Shown: in pieces, positions 51,868-61,441 of the stretch
Position numbering within the stretch: the first letter of the stretch is position 1
Layout: each line of letters begins with the position of its first letter
Source: Daejeonella sp. H1SJ63
GTDB taxonomy: Bacteria; Bacteroidota; Bacteroidia; Sphingobacteriales; Sphingobacteriaceae
Length of the DNA stretch: 64,000 nt
Direction: 5' to 3'
Assembly: GCF_029360775.1 (NCBI RefSeq)
Contig: NZ_JARKMZ010000028.1
Span: 62,001-126,000 of the forward strand
Made by a program: the position numbers and the translations under genes
The notes under the pieces: generated by a model
Told to the model about the DNA's origin: nothing
The model's database searches: none
What the model saw: the letters and a program-made list of their open reading frames with translations, nothing else

Positions 51868-52317
51868 TTAGATTTTTACTTTAACAACCAGTTTTTTGAT
51901 CACACCCTCACCGATCATTGGTGCGTGCACATCTTCAGGGAAGAAGATCGCAAACTGCATGTCTGATAGCTGGAAATACATTTCCGGCTCGTCATTGTAA
52001 AATGAAACATCCTTTTCAGGATTGTACTCGCCTTTAAGTGATTTGCAGGCACTGCGTGGTTTCCAGCCTATCTGCTCTTTGCCACTGATGCAAAGCTGAA
52101 TATCAATGTTTTTATCATGGCATTCGAACTTAGCTGCAGATTCAGCGGCAGTCATACCTTCTTTTTCAGAAACGATATACTTTAAGCCTTCACTGATGTC
52201 GAATTTTCCGATTTCTGCATTTTTAAGATCGATTGAGTTAAGAAAATCAAAAGCCTTTGCAAAAAGTGGATGAATGGAAGTGTATTTTCCGGCATTTTCT
52301 AAGGTATCTATAATCAT
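51868..52317 (-). CDS. YhcH/YjgK/YiaL family protein
   Basis: 149 residues. MIIDTLENAGKYTSIHPLFAKAFDFLN, AKFECHDKNIDIQLCISGKEQIGW, PEKDVSFYNDEPEMYFQLSDMQFAIFFPEDVHAPMIGEG and KKLVVKVKI are characteristic. The cupin-like fold has a metal site formed by EDVHAP and the earlier Glu/His residues. Family members occur in sugar-acid catabolic clusters and may be anomerases or epimerases for sugar acids. Here it follows kdgK, fitting a role in ketodeoxy-sugar metabolism. Confidence 0.92.
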   Translation of the reverse strand: MIIDTLENAGKYTSIHPLFAKAFDFLNSIDLKNAEIGKFDISEGLKYIVSEKEGMTAAESAAKFECHDKNIDIQLCISGKEQIGWKPRSACKSLKGEYNPEKDVSFYNDEPEMYFQLSDMQFAIFFPEDVHAPMIGEGVIKKLVVKVKI

Positions 52318-52345
52318 GACTGTAGGGTTTAAATGGGTTTATATT

Positions 52346-52376
52346 AAAAATCCGCCTGGTTAAGGGGCGGATTTTT
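52346..52376 (-). terminator. Intrinsic terminator after kdgK
   Basis: An 11-bp stem AAAAATCCGCC/GGCGGATTTTT (52346-52356 with 52366-52376) lies 17 bp beyond the kdgK stop on the minus strand and is followed there by T-rich sequence. It separates kdgK from the YhcH-like gene, though read-through is possible. Confidence 0.8.
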
Positions 52377-52392
52377 CTATGATAATTTTTGT

Positions 52393-53418
52393 TTAGCGTT
52401 GTACACGTCCTGAACCGTCACCGCCTACCAGATCTTTTACTTCTGCTAAAGTAGCGTGGTTTAAGTCGCCCGGAATTGTATGTTTCAATGCAGATGCCGC
52501 AACACCGAATTCTGCTGCATCACCCATTGCCATTCCGGTTACCAGTCCGTAGATAAATCCACTTGCAAATGAGTCACCACTACCCACTCGGTCAACGATT
52601 CTTACTTCGTACTGCTTGGTGTGATAGAATTCATTTCCATCATAAACCAATGCAGACCATCCGTTATCAGAAGCACTATGGCTCTCTCTTAAAGTTGAAG
52701 CAATATATTTAAAGCCGAATTTAGCTTTCATCTGCTGGAATACATCTTTGTAACCATCAAGGTTCAGTTCGCCTTTAGTTACGTCAGTACCTTTAGAAGT
52801 AAATCCAAGAGTGGTATCTGCATCTTCTTCGTTACCGATACAAACATCAACATACTGGCATAATCTTGTCATTACTTCTCTTGCTTTTTCCTTACTCCAT
52901 AATTTTTTACGGTAGTTAAGATCGATCGAAGTAGTGATACCTTTAGCTTTTGCAGCTTTTAATGCAGCTTCAGTTAAAGCAGCAGCTTTATCGCTCAAAG
53001 CAGGAGTAATACCAGTAGTGTGGAACCAGTCAGCACCTTCAAAAATTGCATCGAAATCAAACTCAGATACATCCACATCTGCAATTGAAGCATCAGCACG
53101 ATCGTATACTACCTGAGAGGCACGCATCGAAGCACCTGTTTCAAGGAAGTAGATACCTAATCTTTTTCCGCCTCTTGCAACGAATTGAGTATCAACGCCA
53201 TATCTGCGAAGGTGATTGATTGCAGACTGACCTATCGGGTTGTTAGGTACTTTGGAAACGAAGGTTCCGTTTAGTCCGTAGTTACATAGTGCTGCAGAAA
53301 CGTTTGCTTCACCACCACCGTAAGTAACATCAAAGCTATCACTCTGTACAAATCTTTTGAAATCAGGAGTTGATAATCTCAACATTATCTCTCCAAGGGT
53401 TACGACTTTTTTAGCCAT
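52393..53418 (-). CDS. kdgK: 2-keto-3-deoxygluconate kinase (PfkB family)
   Basis: 341 residues. VVTLGEIMLRLSTPDFKRFVQ, YGGGEANVSAALCNYGLNGTFV, ISLDLNYRKKLW-like SIDLNYRKKLWSKEKAR, and VDRVGSGDSFASGFIYGL with the catalytic Asp of GSGDSF place it in the PfkB/ribokinase family, KDG-kinase branch (NYRKKLW is typical). It phosphorylates 2-keto-3-deoxy-D-gluconate to KDPG. The divergent gene encodes KDPG aldolase, the next step. A TATTTTTG-like promoter element on the minus strand lies at 53478-53485. Confidence 0.92.
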   Translation of the reverse strand: MAKKVVTLGEIMLRLSTPDFKRFVQSDSFDVTYGGGEANVSAALCNYGLNGTFVSKVPNNPIGQSAINHLRRYGVDTQFVARGGKRLGIYFLETGASMRASQVVYDRADASIADVDVSEFDFDAIFEGADWFHTTGITPALSDKAAALTEAALKAAKAKGITTSIDLNYRKKLWSKEKAREVMTRLCQYVDVCIGNEEDADTTLGFTSKGTDVTKGELNLDGYKDVFQQMKAKFGFKYIASTLRESHSASDNGWSALVYDGNEFYHTKQYEVRIVDRVGSGDSFASGFIYGLVTGMAMGDAAEFGVAASALKHTIPGDLNHATLAEVKDLVGGDGSGRVQR

Positions 53419-53477
53419 GGTTTATCTTGTAGTTTATTTGAAAGAAGGTTTATTATAATCCTATAGTTTAGGATAAA

Positions 53478-53485
53478 CAAAAATA
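53478..53485 (-). promoter_or_regulatory. Candidate kdgK promoter -7 element
   Basis: On the minus strand it reads TATTTTTG, matching TAnnTTTG, 60 bp upstream of kdgK. At the expected 19-bp distance there is CTTT rather than TTTG, so the match is partial. Confidence 0.4.
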
Positions 53486-53645
53486 CATTAAAGACGGATA
53501 ATTAAAAGTTTTATCCCTTCTTAATCTTAAATATGCTTTTAAAATGTTACTGAAGCTTTAAATAAACCGAAATTTAAACCCTCTTCGTTCAATATTTATT
53601 AAATTATCTAAATTAGCGCAGAGTTTTAATTAGAAAATAATCACA

Positions 53646-54308
53646 ATGAGTAAGAAAGCAGAACTTTTGAAGTTAATACCGGAGCAGGGAATATTGCCAT
53701 TATACTTCAATAAAGATGAACAAACCAGCATCGAATTGCTGAAAGCATTATATAATGCAGGTATCCGTACAGTTGAATATACAAACCGTGGCGAGGCTGC
53801 ATTGAATAATTTTAAGAAAATGCGTCAGTTCATCGATACTGAGTTAAAAGGGATGTATCTGGGTATTGGAACTATTAAAGATGGTAATATGGCTCAGACC
53901 TTCATTGATGCCGGTGCTGATTATATCATTTGTCCGGGATTGGTTGAAAGTGTCGCTGAGGTTGCAGATAAGTATGATATGCTTTGGGTACCGGGTTGTA
54001 TGACTCCAAGTGAGATCATTAAAGCTGAGACTTTAGGAGCTAAGATGGTAAAGTTATTCCCTGGAAATATCCTGGGCCCTGGCTTTATGTCGGCAATTAA
54101 GGAATTGTTCCCTAATCTTAAGTTCATGCCTACAGGTGGTGTTGAATTAGACAGAGCGAATATTGAAGGATGGTTTAAATCAGGTGTTTGTGCTGTAGGT
54201 ATGGGAAGCAAGCTGGTGAGCAAGGACGTGATGGAGAATAAGAAGTATGCTGAACTGACAGAAGCTACAAAACAGGCCCTTGAGATTATCAAATCGATAA
54301 GAGCTTAA
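53646..54308 (+). CDS. eda: KDPG/KHG aldolase
   Basis: 220 residues. ILPLYFNKDEQTSIELLKALYNAGIRTVEYTNRGEAAL has the conserved Glu, GIGTIKDGNMAQTFIDAGADYIICPG the GTI block, WVPGCMTPSEIIKAETLGAKMVKLFPGNILG contains the Schiff-base Lys, and FMPTGGVELDRANIEGWFKSGVCAVGMGSKL is the phosphate-binding end. The enzyme splits KDPG into pyruvate and glyceraldehyde 3-phosphate. Divergent from kdgK and followed by a terminator. Confidence 0.95.
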   Translation: MSKKAELLKLIPEQGILPLYFNKDEQTSIELLKALYNAGIRTVEYTNRGEAALNNFKKMRQFIDTELKGMYLGIGTIKDGNMAQTFIDAGADYIICPGLVESVAEVADKYDMLWVPGCMTPSEIIKAETLGAKMVKLFPGNILGPGFMSAIKELFPNLKFMPTGGVELDRANIEGWFKSGVCAVGMGSKLVSKDVMENKKYAELTEATKQALEIIKSIRA

Positions 54309-54333
54309 TCAAATCAATCTGATAAATATTGTG

Positions 54334-54361
54334 AAGCCGGCAGGAAGACTCTTGCCGGCTT
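54334..54361 (+). terminator. Intrinsic terminator after eda
   Basis: Stem AAGCCGGCA (54334-54342) pairs with TGCCGGCTT (54353-54361), loop of ten bases, followed by TTTTTT. It lies 26 bp after the eda stop. Confidence 0.93.
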
Positions 54362-54589
54362 TTTTTATAGTAAAAATCATTATTCAGATCATTACCGGAA
54401 ATGGCCGGGATCTGTAATTTTCCGGATTGGTCTTTATGATTAATTCGGTATAGCTATCAACTTCAGATCATTTTCTCTTTCCCTGCCGTTCAATACCGCT
54501 TAATTCATATTTTTATAACAGAATAAGCCAGTCTGAACGTATCTTATCATAATGTTCAGCTTATTAATGAGGGGCAGATTCCAAAAGAA

Positions 54590-57325
54590 ATGTTCAGAAA
54601 GTTAGGTTTAATTTGTTTTCTGATTTTAAGTTTAATTCTTTTCTGTAAAGGGAAGGTCAGTGCCCAAAGTACATCAAACGAGGGGACAGAATTCTGGGCT
54701 GCATTTCCTACTCATATGCCCGGAGGTAATTTCAGAGATGGTATTCTTATTCAAAGTTTCCCTGCAAAATATTCGGTTTTTATAACAGGAAGTCAACCCT
54801 CTTCAGGTGTAGTTTCTGTTGGTTCATGGTCGCAGAGTTTTAATCTGAGCGTCGCAAATACTGTAATTGAGATTGAAGTTCCACGTTCTGAAGCCTATAT
54901 TAATGAGTCTGAGGCTGGTAGAATCTTAACAAATCGTGGAATTAAAATATTAGTTGATCCGGGAAAACCTAAAGTTGTAGTTTATGGTCATATTTTTGCG
55001 GGGCGTCGCTCAGCAGCTTCTTTAATTTTACCTAAAGAATCAATAGGTCAGCGCTATTATAGTATGAATCAGGAAGTTGGTATCCCTGATGATGGTGGAA
55101 AGAATCATATTGTAATAGTAGCAACAGAACCGGATACACGAGTTTTTATACAGAACGGGGGAAGGGATCTTGTTCCGGGAGGAATATTGCTGAATAACCC
55201 CGGAGATGTATACGAATATCTTTCTCAAAATGATCTGACAGGTACTAAAGTGTTTGTTGATCCAAATTCATCGGCATGTAAAAGGTTTGTGCTATTCTCC
55301 GGGACCACAAATTCTACAATGACCGTTCCTACAGGATGTGGTCAGATATCATCTGATCCATTATATCAACAAAATTATCCCGTTGAAAGCTGGGGAAGCA
55401 AATATGGATTTATTCCATTCAGTTCAAGAAGCAGAAGTGGTGCCGCAGTAAGAACCAGAGGCAATTTTTTACGCATTCTTGCAAAAGAAAACAATACCGT
55501 TGTAAATTTCAACGGTAGTCAAATTACACTCAATGAGGGGCAGTATTATCAGTCCCCCAACCCTTTAAATACACCGGCTTACATAAGTTCAGATAAAGCT
55601 GTTGCAGTTGCTCAATATTCTCTCACTCAATCATGCGCAGGAGGTGGCTTTAGCGATCCGGATATGGTGATTCTGAATCCGGTTGAATACAACATCAGAA
55701 ACATTACTGTATACTCATCCGATAAGGAAAATATCAGCGAAAACTATGTAAATATTCTCATAAACACTTCTGCAGCAGCCTCATTCAGAATAAATGGTAA
55801 GGCTCCTACGGCTAATTTTATACCCCTGCCTTCTTCACCAGGCATGTCGTATTTACAGCTTAATTTGAATCAGTATTCCAGCCAGATATTTAACTTATTT
55901 GCTTCAGAAGGCTTTAATGCGATTGCCTATGGATTTGGAGATGTGGAATCGTACGCCTATTCAGCAGGTACCAATCTGGCATCTGCCCAGTATGTAAGAG
56001 CAATAAATAAAATTACACTTGAGGAAATAACAAGTGCCTGCACCAATCAGGATATGAATTTCAAACTCACGTTAACGGCACCTGCATCAAGTTTGTCATG
56101 GCAGCTGGATACGAATGATACTCCTGTTATTCAGTCTAACCCGGCATATACCACTGTTGTGAGAAGTGGTATCAGTTATTACGAATATCTTTTTCCAAGA
56201 AATCTGGGATACAATCAGGCCGGAAAAAAGATTATTAAGGTAATTGCCCGATTTGCTTCTGCAGCAGGTTGTACACTTGATGAACAGCAAATTGATTATG
56301 CACTCGATATATATAACCCTCCGGTTCCTGCATTTACCAGCACGGTTAATTATTGTGAAAATGCTGAAATAAGTTTTACGGACCAAAGTAATGATAATGG
56401 TAATCCGCTCACTTCGTGGTTATGGGATTTTGGTGACGGAACCAGCTCAACTGAACAGAATCCCAAACATATCTATGCACGTGCAGGGCAATATACCGTT
56501 ATTCTGAAAATTCAGAATTCAACCAGTTGTAATGTTCAGGAATTGCCAAAAACAATTCAGCTTAAGGAAGCTCCAGCTGCCGACTTCGAAATGTCAAAAC
56601 CAGGTTGTAATAATTCAAGCATTTCCTTTACCGATCGCTCAACTACTATTCAGGGAAGGATTGTAAAATGGAAATGGAACTTCGGGGATGGAAATGTTTC
56701 TGAACAAACAAATTCATCACCTGTAAACCATCAGTATACAGCCGGTGGAACTTATAAGGTCAGCCTGACAGTCAGCAATGAATCCGGCTGTGAGCAAACA
56801 CTTATTAAAGAACTAAGTATTTCAACTCCTTTTTTAAATGTGGGAAGGGATACAGTGATTTTAAGGGGTGGGATGCTTGGTTTTAACATCCTGGCCACAG
56901 GGACAAACCTTAAATATAAATGGAGCCCTTCAACGGGTCTGGATCGTGATGATGTCAGAAATCCTGTTGCATCACCGCAGGTTGATACAAGATATACAGT
57001 GACTATTACTTCGGATGAGGGTTGTGTACTTACCGATGATATTTTAGTTAAAGTACTTGAAATGCCGGTAATTCCAAATACTTTCAGTCCGAATGGCGAT
57101 GGCATTAATGATGTCTGGAATATACAGTACCTCGATAGTTATCCCGGCGTGATCGTAAGTATTTATAACAGATATGGCATTAAGGTTTATGGGTCTATAG
57201 GCTATTTGAATCCATGGAATGCAATTTCCAGTGGGGTACAAGTACCTGTAGGAATATATTATTATCTGATAGAGCCAAAATCAGGTCTGCCTTCCTTCAA
57301 AGGCTGGGTAACCATAATAAGATAA
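54590..57325 (+). CDS. Secreted T9SS type-B cargo: IgGFc-binding-like domain, two PKD domains, gliding-type C-terminus
   Basis: 911 residues with signal peptide LGLICFLILSLILFCKGKVSA. The first 450 residues (TEFWAAFPTHMPGG, VVVYGHIFAGRRSA, VAVAQYSLTQSCAGGG) resemble the IgGFc-binding N-terminal domain. Two PKD domains follow, marked by WLWDFGDGTSS near 620 and WKWNFGDGNVS near 700. The last 85 residues, from IPNTFSPNGDGINDVWNI to the end, are the CHU_C/gliding-motility type-B sorting domain, which directs export by type IX secretion. The protein is probably surface-attached and adhesive. The PorP/SprF gene follows, a typical pairing for type-B cargo. Confidence 0.92.
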   Translation: MFRKLGLICFLILSLILFCKGKVSAQSTSNEGTEFWAAFPTHMPGGNFRDGILIQSFPAKYSVFITGSQPSSGVVSVGSWSQSFNLSVANTVIEIEVPRSEAYINESEAGRILTNRGIKILVDPGKPKVVVYGHIFAGRRSAASLILPKESIGQRYYSMNQEVGIPDDGGKNHIVIVATEPDTRVFIQNGGRDLVPGGILLNNPGDVYEYLSQNDLTGTKVFVDPNSSACKRFVLFSGTTNSTMTVPTGCGQISSDPLYQQNYPVESWGSKYGFIPFSSRSRSGAAVRTRGNFLRILAKENNTVVNFNGSQITLNEGQYYQSPNPLNTPAYISSDKAVAVAQYSLTQSCAGGGFSDPDMVILNPVEYNIRNITVYSSDKENISENYVNILINTSAAASFRINGKAPTANFIPLPSSPGMSYLQLNLNQYSSQIFNLFASEGFNAIAYGFGDVESYAYSAGTNLASAQYVRAINKITLEEITSACTNQDMNFKLTLTAPASSLSWQLDTNDTPVIQSNPAYTTVVRSGISYYEYLFPRNLGYNQAGKKIIKVIARFASAAGCTLDEQQIDYALDIYNPPVPAFTSTVNYCENAEISFTDQSNDNGNPLTSWLWDFGDGTSSTEQNPKHIYARAGQYTVILKIQNSTSCNVQELPKTIQLKEAPAADFEMSKPGCNNSSISFTDRSTTIQGRIVKWKWNFGDGNVSEQTNSSPVNHQYTAGGTYKVSLTVSNESGCEQTLIKELSISTPFLNVGRDTVILRGGMLGFNILATGTNLKYKWSPSTGLDRDDVRNPVASPQVDTRYTVTITSDEGCVLTDDILVKVLEMPVIPNTFSPNGDGINDVWNIQYLDSYPGVIVSIYNRYGIKVYGSIGYLNPWNAISSGVQVPVGIYYYLIEPKSGLPSFKGWVTIIR

Positions 57326-57430
57326 GAGAGAATAAAGCATTTTAAAAACATTAATCTTAAATTAAGCCCTGCATTGTTTAAGGAAATTTCTTTATTATAA
57401 GGAGAGCCTTATTAGTTGATTGGAAAATAA

Positions 57431-58447
57431 ATGAAGAGGTTGCTTGTATTTATTGCGGTTTTTGCAACTTGTTTTGCCGTTTCGGCTCAGCAAAGGCCGC
57501 AGTATACCCAATATATTTTAAACAATTTTATTCTGAATCCGGCGATTGCAGGGATTGAGAACTATGTGGATGTAAAAGCTGGATACAGAAACCAGTGGCA
57601 GGGTTTGAGCGGTGCACCTGAAACCTCTTACCTTTCTGTTCACGCACCGATCGGGAAGAGTTTTTTGTATGGCACATCAACTTCAGTCCCTCAGGGAGGA
57701 GGTACTAACCCAAACAGCAGAAGTTATCTTCAGAATTATATGGCATCTGAACCTCATCACGGGGTAGGGTTTACCGCTGTTTCTGATAAGGCCGGCCCTA
57801 TTACCCGAACTGATCTGAATTTCAATTATGCTTATCATATTGGTATAACTGAGCAAATCAATGTTTCTGTAGGTGTTGCAGCCGGTGTTTCTAAAATTTA
57901 TCTCGACCGTTCACAGATTATTCTTGAAAATCCTGTAGATCAGGCTATTGGTACAGGTTCTTATGATCAGTTTAAACCTGATCTTAGTGCAGGTTTGTGG
58001 CTTTATGGCCCAAGATATTTTGCAGGGGTCTCTGCACAGCAACTTTTAAAAAGCCCTATTGGGTTTAGTGATGATCCTGTTGCCTATAGTCAGGGAAGAA
58101 AGGTCCCTCATTTGTTTGCAACCGCCGGGTATAAAGTTTACCTGGGCGACGATTTTGCTGCAATACCTTCCCTGCTTGTGAAAGTGGTTTCTCCGGTTCC
58201 GGCCTCTGTTGATGCCAACCTGAAACTGGCTTATAAAGATCGTTTCTGGGTTGGCGGTAGCTACAGAAAAGATGATGCCTTTGCCGGTATGGCCGGATTT
58301 AATATTGGATCTTTGATGAATATCGGATATTCCTATGATTTTACTACTTCAGGTTTAAATACTGTGAGCAGGGGCTCTCATGAAATTGTGCTGGGTCTAT
58401 TTCTGAATAACCGGTATAAAGTTACCTGTCCTCAGAAAAGCTGGTAA
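57431..58447 (+). CDS. PorP/SprF family type IX secretion membrane protein
   Basis: 338 residues with signal peptide MKRLLVFIAVFATCFAVSAQ. QRPQYTQYILNNFILNPAIAGIENYVDVKAGYRNQWQGL is the strongly conserved PorP/SprF opening, followed by a beta-barrel-type C-terminal half (AYKDRFWVGGSYRKDDAFAGMAGFNIG). These outer-membrane proteins work with type IX secretion and hold or export type-B cargo. It lies 105 bp after the cargo gene, likely same transcript. Confidence 0.94.
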   Translation: MKRLLVFIAVFATCFAVSAQQRPQYTQYILNNFILNPAIAGIENYVDVKAGYRNQWQGLSGAPETSYLSVHAPIGKSFLYGTSTSVPQGGGTNPNSRSYLQNYMASEPHHGVGFTAVSDKAGPITRTDLNFNYAYHIGITEQINVSVGVAAGVSKIYLDRSQIILENPVDQAIGTGSYDQFKPDLSAGLWLYGPRYFAGVSAQQLLKSPIGFSDDPVAYSQGRKVPHLFATAGYKVYLGDDFAAIPSLLVKVVSPVPASVDANLKLAYKDRFWVGGSYRKDDAFAGMAGFNIGSLMNIGYSYDFTTSGLNTVSRGSHEIVLGLFLNNRYKVTCPQKSW

Positions 58448-58504
58448 GGGGCTGTTGTCTGTTATCTGTTATCAGGGAGATGTGGTTGGGGGAAATCCTG
58501 AAAT

Positions 58505-59977
58505 TTAAAGTTCCTTTCTGAGTCGTGCAACCGGGATATTCATAGCTTCCCTGTACTTGGCAACAGTTCTTCTGGCGATATTATAACCCTTTTCCTTTAG
58601 AATCTCGGTGAGCTTTTCATCAGCAAGCGGACGCTTTTTATCTTCATTTCCGATACATTCTTCAAGGATTTTCTTAACTTCTTTATTTGAAACCTCTTCG
58701 CCACTTTCCATTTGGATAGCTTCTGAAAAGAATGATTTTAACAGGAATGTTCCAAATTCTGTCTGTACGTATTTTGAATTGGCAACCCTCGAAACTGTTG
58801 AGATATCCATGCCGATGCGGTCGGCGATATCTTTAAGGATCATTGGTTTCAGGTTTTTATCATCACCGGTCAGAAAATAATCATACTGATAATGCATGAT
58901 AGCATTCATCGTTTTCAATAAGGTTTGCTGACGCTGCTTGATAGCATCGATAAACCATTTTGCCGAATCAAGCTTTTGCTTAACGAACTGTACTGCTTCC
59001 TTTAGCTTTTTATCTTTTTGCGAAGATTTATCATAATGTTCAAACATCTCCTGATAGGAGCGGCTGACACGGAGTTCAGGAGCATTTTTTGAATTCAGTG
59101 TAAGAACCAATACCCCATCATTATTGCTGATGTGAAAGTCAGGAATAATCTGCAGTTGCTTTGTGGTAACAGCATTGGAGTCGCCAGGTTTCGGATTTAA
59201 TTTTAATATTTCAGCGATGACTTCCTTCAATTCTTCTGAATCCATGTTCAGTGAACGTTCCAGTTTGTCATAATGTTTTTTAGTGAACTCGTCGAGGTAA
59301 TCTTCAACTACACGAATCGCTTTTTGAACCACAGGATTATGTTCTCTTTTTCTGAGCTGGATCAGCAGGCATTCCTGCAAATCTCTTGCTCCAACACCTG
59401 CAGGGTCGAATGACTGGATTACTTTTAATATTTCCAGAACTTCATCCTCTTCTGCAAAAACGTTTTGGGAAAAAGCAAGGTCGTCGACCAATGAGTTTAC
59501 CGGCCTTCTGAGGTAGCCGTCATCATCAAGACTTCCGATAATTTGTTGACCAATTCTGAAATCTTTATCTGAAAGTGGGACCAGGTCAAGCTGAGCCTGC
59601 AAACTCTCAAAAAATGAACTTTGTACGGCTATTGGTATCTCTTTACGGTCTTCATCATCATCTCCGTTTTGATCGTATTTAGATCCATAGTCGTTGATAC
59701 TGTCATCCTGAAGGTAATCATCCACATTAAATTCATCTCCGGTTTCATGATCATCTTCAGCATTGAATGAATCTTCATCAGGATCCCTGTCAGGATATTC
59801 TTCAACAGGATCATTCATGTTAGCTAAACTCAGATCCTCTAAAGCAGGATTATCTTCAAGCTCTTCCTTAATCCGGGTGTCAAGCGAAACAGTAGGGACC
59901 TGTAATAACTTGATGAACTGGATTTGTTGTGGTGAAAGCTTTTGAAGAAGCTTTTGCTGAAGATTTTGTCTTAACAT
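58505..59977 (-). CDS. rpoN: RNA polymerase sigma-54 factor
   Basis: 490 residues. Region I is Gln/Leu-rich (LRQNLQQKLLQKLSPQQIQFIKLLQVPTVSL), region II acidic (DEDSFNAEDDHETGDEFNVDD), then core-binding IGSLDDDGYLRRPV and QSFDPAGVGARDLQECL, the HTH region MDISTVSRVANSKYVQTEFG, and near the C-terminus the RpoN box ARRTVAKYREAM. Sigma-54 directs transcription from -24/-12 promoters with ATP-dependent activators. No activator gene is in the window. Convergent with the PorP/SprF gene. Confidence 0.97.
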   Translation of the reverse strand: MLRQNLQQKLLQKLSPQQIQFIKLLQVPTVSLDTRIKEELEDNPALEDLSLANMNDPVEEYPDRDPDEDSFNAEDDHETGDEFNVDDYLQDDSINDYGSKYDQNGDDDEDRKEIPIAVQSSFFESLQAQLDLVPLSDKDFRIGQQIIGSLDDDGYLRRPVNSLVDDLAFSQNVFAEEDEVLEILKVIQSFDPAGVGARDLQECLLIQLRKREHNPVVQKAIRVVEDYLDEFTKKHYDKLERSLNMDSEELKEVIAEILKLNPKPGDSNAVTTKQLQIIPDFHISNNDGVLVLTLNSKNAPELRVSRSYQEMFEHYDKSSQKDKKLKEAVQFVKQKLDSAKWFIDAIKQRQQTLLKTMNAIMHYQYDYFLTGDDKNLKPMILKDIADRIGMDISTVSRVANSKYVQTEFGTFLLKSFFSEAIQMESGEEVSNKEVKKILEECIGNEDKKRPLADEKLTEILKEKGYNIARRTVAKYREAMNIPVARLRKEL

Positions 59978-60125
59978 GTTATAATTTGTCGCGTAAAATT
60001 ACACAAATATTAGTTTTTGAAACAGCTATGCATAAAATTATATACGTGATTATGACGCAGAAATGTTTTTGATTTTATGAAAGATTAAGCTTATTTTGGT
60101 TAAACAAATCAATAATCATGGTATT

Positions 60126-60539
60126 ATGGCTATCGTAAAAGAATTTAAAGAATTTATTTCCAAAGGAAATGTAATTGATCTTGCTGTGGGTGTGATTATC
60201 GGTGCGGCATTTGGTAAAATCATCACCTCACTGGTGGATGATGTATTGATGCCTCCACTGGGCTATCTGATGGGTGGTGTTGATTTTTCAGATAAAAAAA
60301 TAGTTCTGGTTGATGCAGATACTGTTAACAAAGTTGAAGAGGTTGCTTTGAGATATGGTAGTTTCATTAATTCTGTAATTCAGTTTCTGATTGTTTCTTT
60401 CTGTATTTTTGCAGTCATAAAAATGATGAATGCACTGAAACGTAAAGAGGAGGAATTGCCTTCAGCACCACCTGCACCCGGAGCCGAAGAAGTACTTTTA
60501 CGGGAGATCAGGGATCTCTTGAAAAATCAGACAAAGTAA
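60126..60539 (+). CDS. mscL: Large-conductance mechanosensitive channel
   Basis: 137 residues from ATG 60126 (a TTG 30 bp upstream is in frame but the family starts at this Met). [39 protein letters not shown] gives the amphipathic N-helix and pore helix TM1, and [25 protein letters not shown]2, with a charged C-terminal bundle ([12 protein letters not shown]). MscL opens on hypo-osmotic shock to release solutes. Confidence 0.97.
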   Translation: MAIVKEFKEFISKGNVIDLAVGVIIGAAFGKIITSLVDDVLMPPLGYLMGGVDFSDKKIVLVDADTVNKVEEVALRYGSFINSVIQFLIVSFCIFAVIKMMNALKRKEEELPSAPPAPGAEEVLLREIRDLLKNQTK

Positions 60540-60743
60540 TTCCCGTTAAATCAATTTAAATTTAGCCTGAAAATTTTTTAATGAAGCAGGTTTTGCTTTA
60601 TAAAGCGTATTTGGCGCATTATTTTCAACAGATTTAAAGCTGGATTGTTTTAGATTTAAAGGCAGATTTTAGTCCTGATAATATTCAAAGGCTTTGTTTG
60701 TCTGCATTTTTAATAAAATATGTGCACATTTTTACATCTATAG

Positions 60744-60774
60744 TTTGAATTGTAAAAAATCAAGCTTATATTTG
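60744..60774 (+). promoter_or_regulatory. rpmH promoter (TTTG-N19-TATATTTG)
   Basis: TTTG at 60744-60747 and TATATTTG at 60767-60774 are separated by exactly 19 bp, matching the Bacteroidota housekeeping-sigma consensus at both elements. It lies 38 bp upstream of the rpmH start, and the next gene rnpA probably shares the transcript. Confidence 0.88.
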
Positions 60775-60812
60775 CACCTCTGTTTTTTAGAGCAATAATA
60801 TATAAATAAGTC

Positions 60813-60971
60813 ATGAAAAGAACATTCCAGCCTTCTCAAAGAAAAAGAAGAAACAAGCACGGATTTAGAGAGCGCATGAGCAGTGCAAACGGAAGAAGAG
60901 TATTAGCGTCAAGAAGAGCTAAAGGTAGAAAAAGACTATCTGTATCTGACGAGCGTCGCCATAAAGCATAA
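60813..60971 (+). CDS. rpmH: Ribosomal protein bL34
   Basis: A 52-residue, very basic protein read directly from sequence: [20 protein letters not shown] and [20 protein letters not shown] are the conserved L34 blocks. It is a component of the large ribosomal subunit. The promoter is a perfect match upstream and rnpA follows by 74 bp, the usual rpmH-rnpA order. A stem GCAGAT/ATCTGC (61004-61019) lies between the two and could attenuate or process the mRNA. Confidence 0.98.
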   Translation: MKRTFQPSQRKRRNKHGFRERMSSANGRRVLASRRAKGRKRLSVSDERRHKA

Positions 60972-61045
60972 TTTTGGTTGTATTTTCGTAGCCTGACGAA
61001 GGTGCAGATCATTATCTGCTTGTTTTGGGCTAAATAACAATCAAA

Positions 61046-61441
61046 ATGCAAAGTTTTAAAAAAGAAGAACGGTTATGTAGCATAAAGCTTATTGAAAAGC
61101 TTTTTCATAACGGTTCTTCTTTTTTAGTATATCCCTTCCGTATCGTCTGGCTTCCTGAAGAACTCCAGTCGGAAAGTCCCGCTCAGGTACTTGTAAGCGT
61201 TCCAAAAAAGAAATTCAAAAAAGCTGTTGACCGTAATCTTCTCAAAAGGAGAATGCGTGAACTTTATCGTTTGCATAAATCTGAAGATCTGTATCCTTTC
61301 CTAAAAGAACATTCAGTAAATCTATTGCTTGCCATTAATTATATCGGAAATGATATTGCTGAATATAGTTTTATGGAAAAGAAATTTAAAGATGCACTTC
61401 AGCGTTTAAAGAAGGCTTATCTAAGCAGCCATGTTAATTAA
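61046..61441 (+). CDS. rnpA: Ribonuclease P protein component
   Basis: 131 residues. [32 protein letters not shown] and the RNR-type motif [29 protein letters not shown] identify RnpA, which assists the catalytic RNA of RNase P in 5' tRNA maturation. Its 3' end overlaps yidD by 11 bp. The order rpmH-rnpA-yidD is conserved, but yidC does not follow. Confidence 0.96.
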   Translation: MQSFKKEERLCSIKLIEKLFHNGSSFLVYPFRIVWLPEELQSESPAQVLVSVPKKKFKKAVDRNLLKRRMRELYRLHKSEDLYPFLKEHSVNLLLAINYIGNDIAEYSFMEKKFKDALQRLKKAYLSSHVN

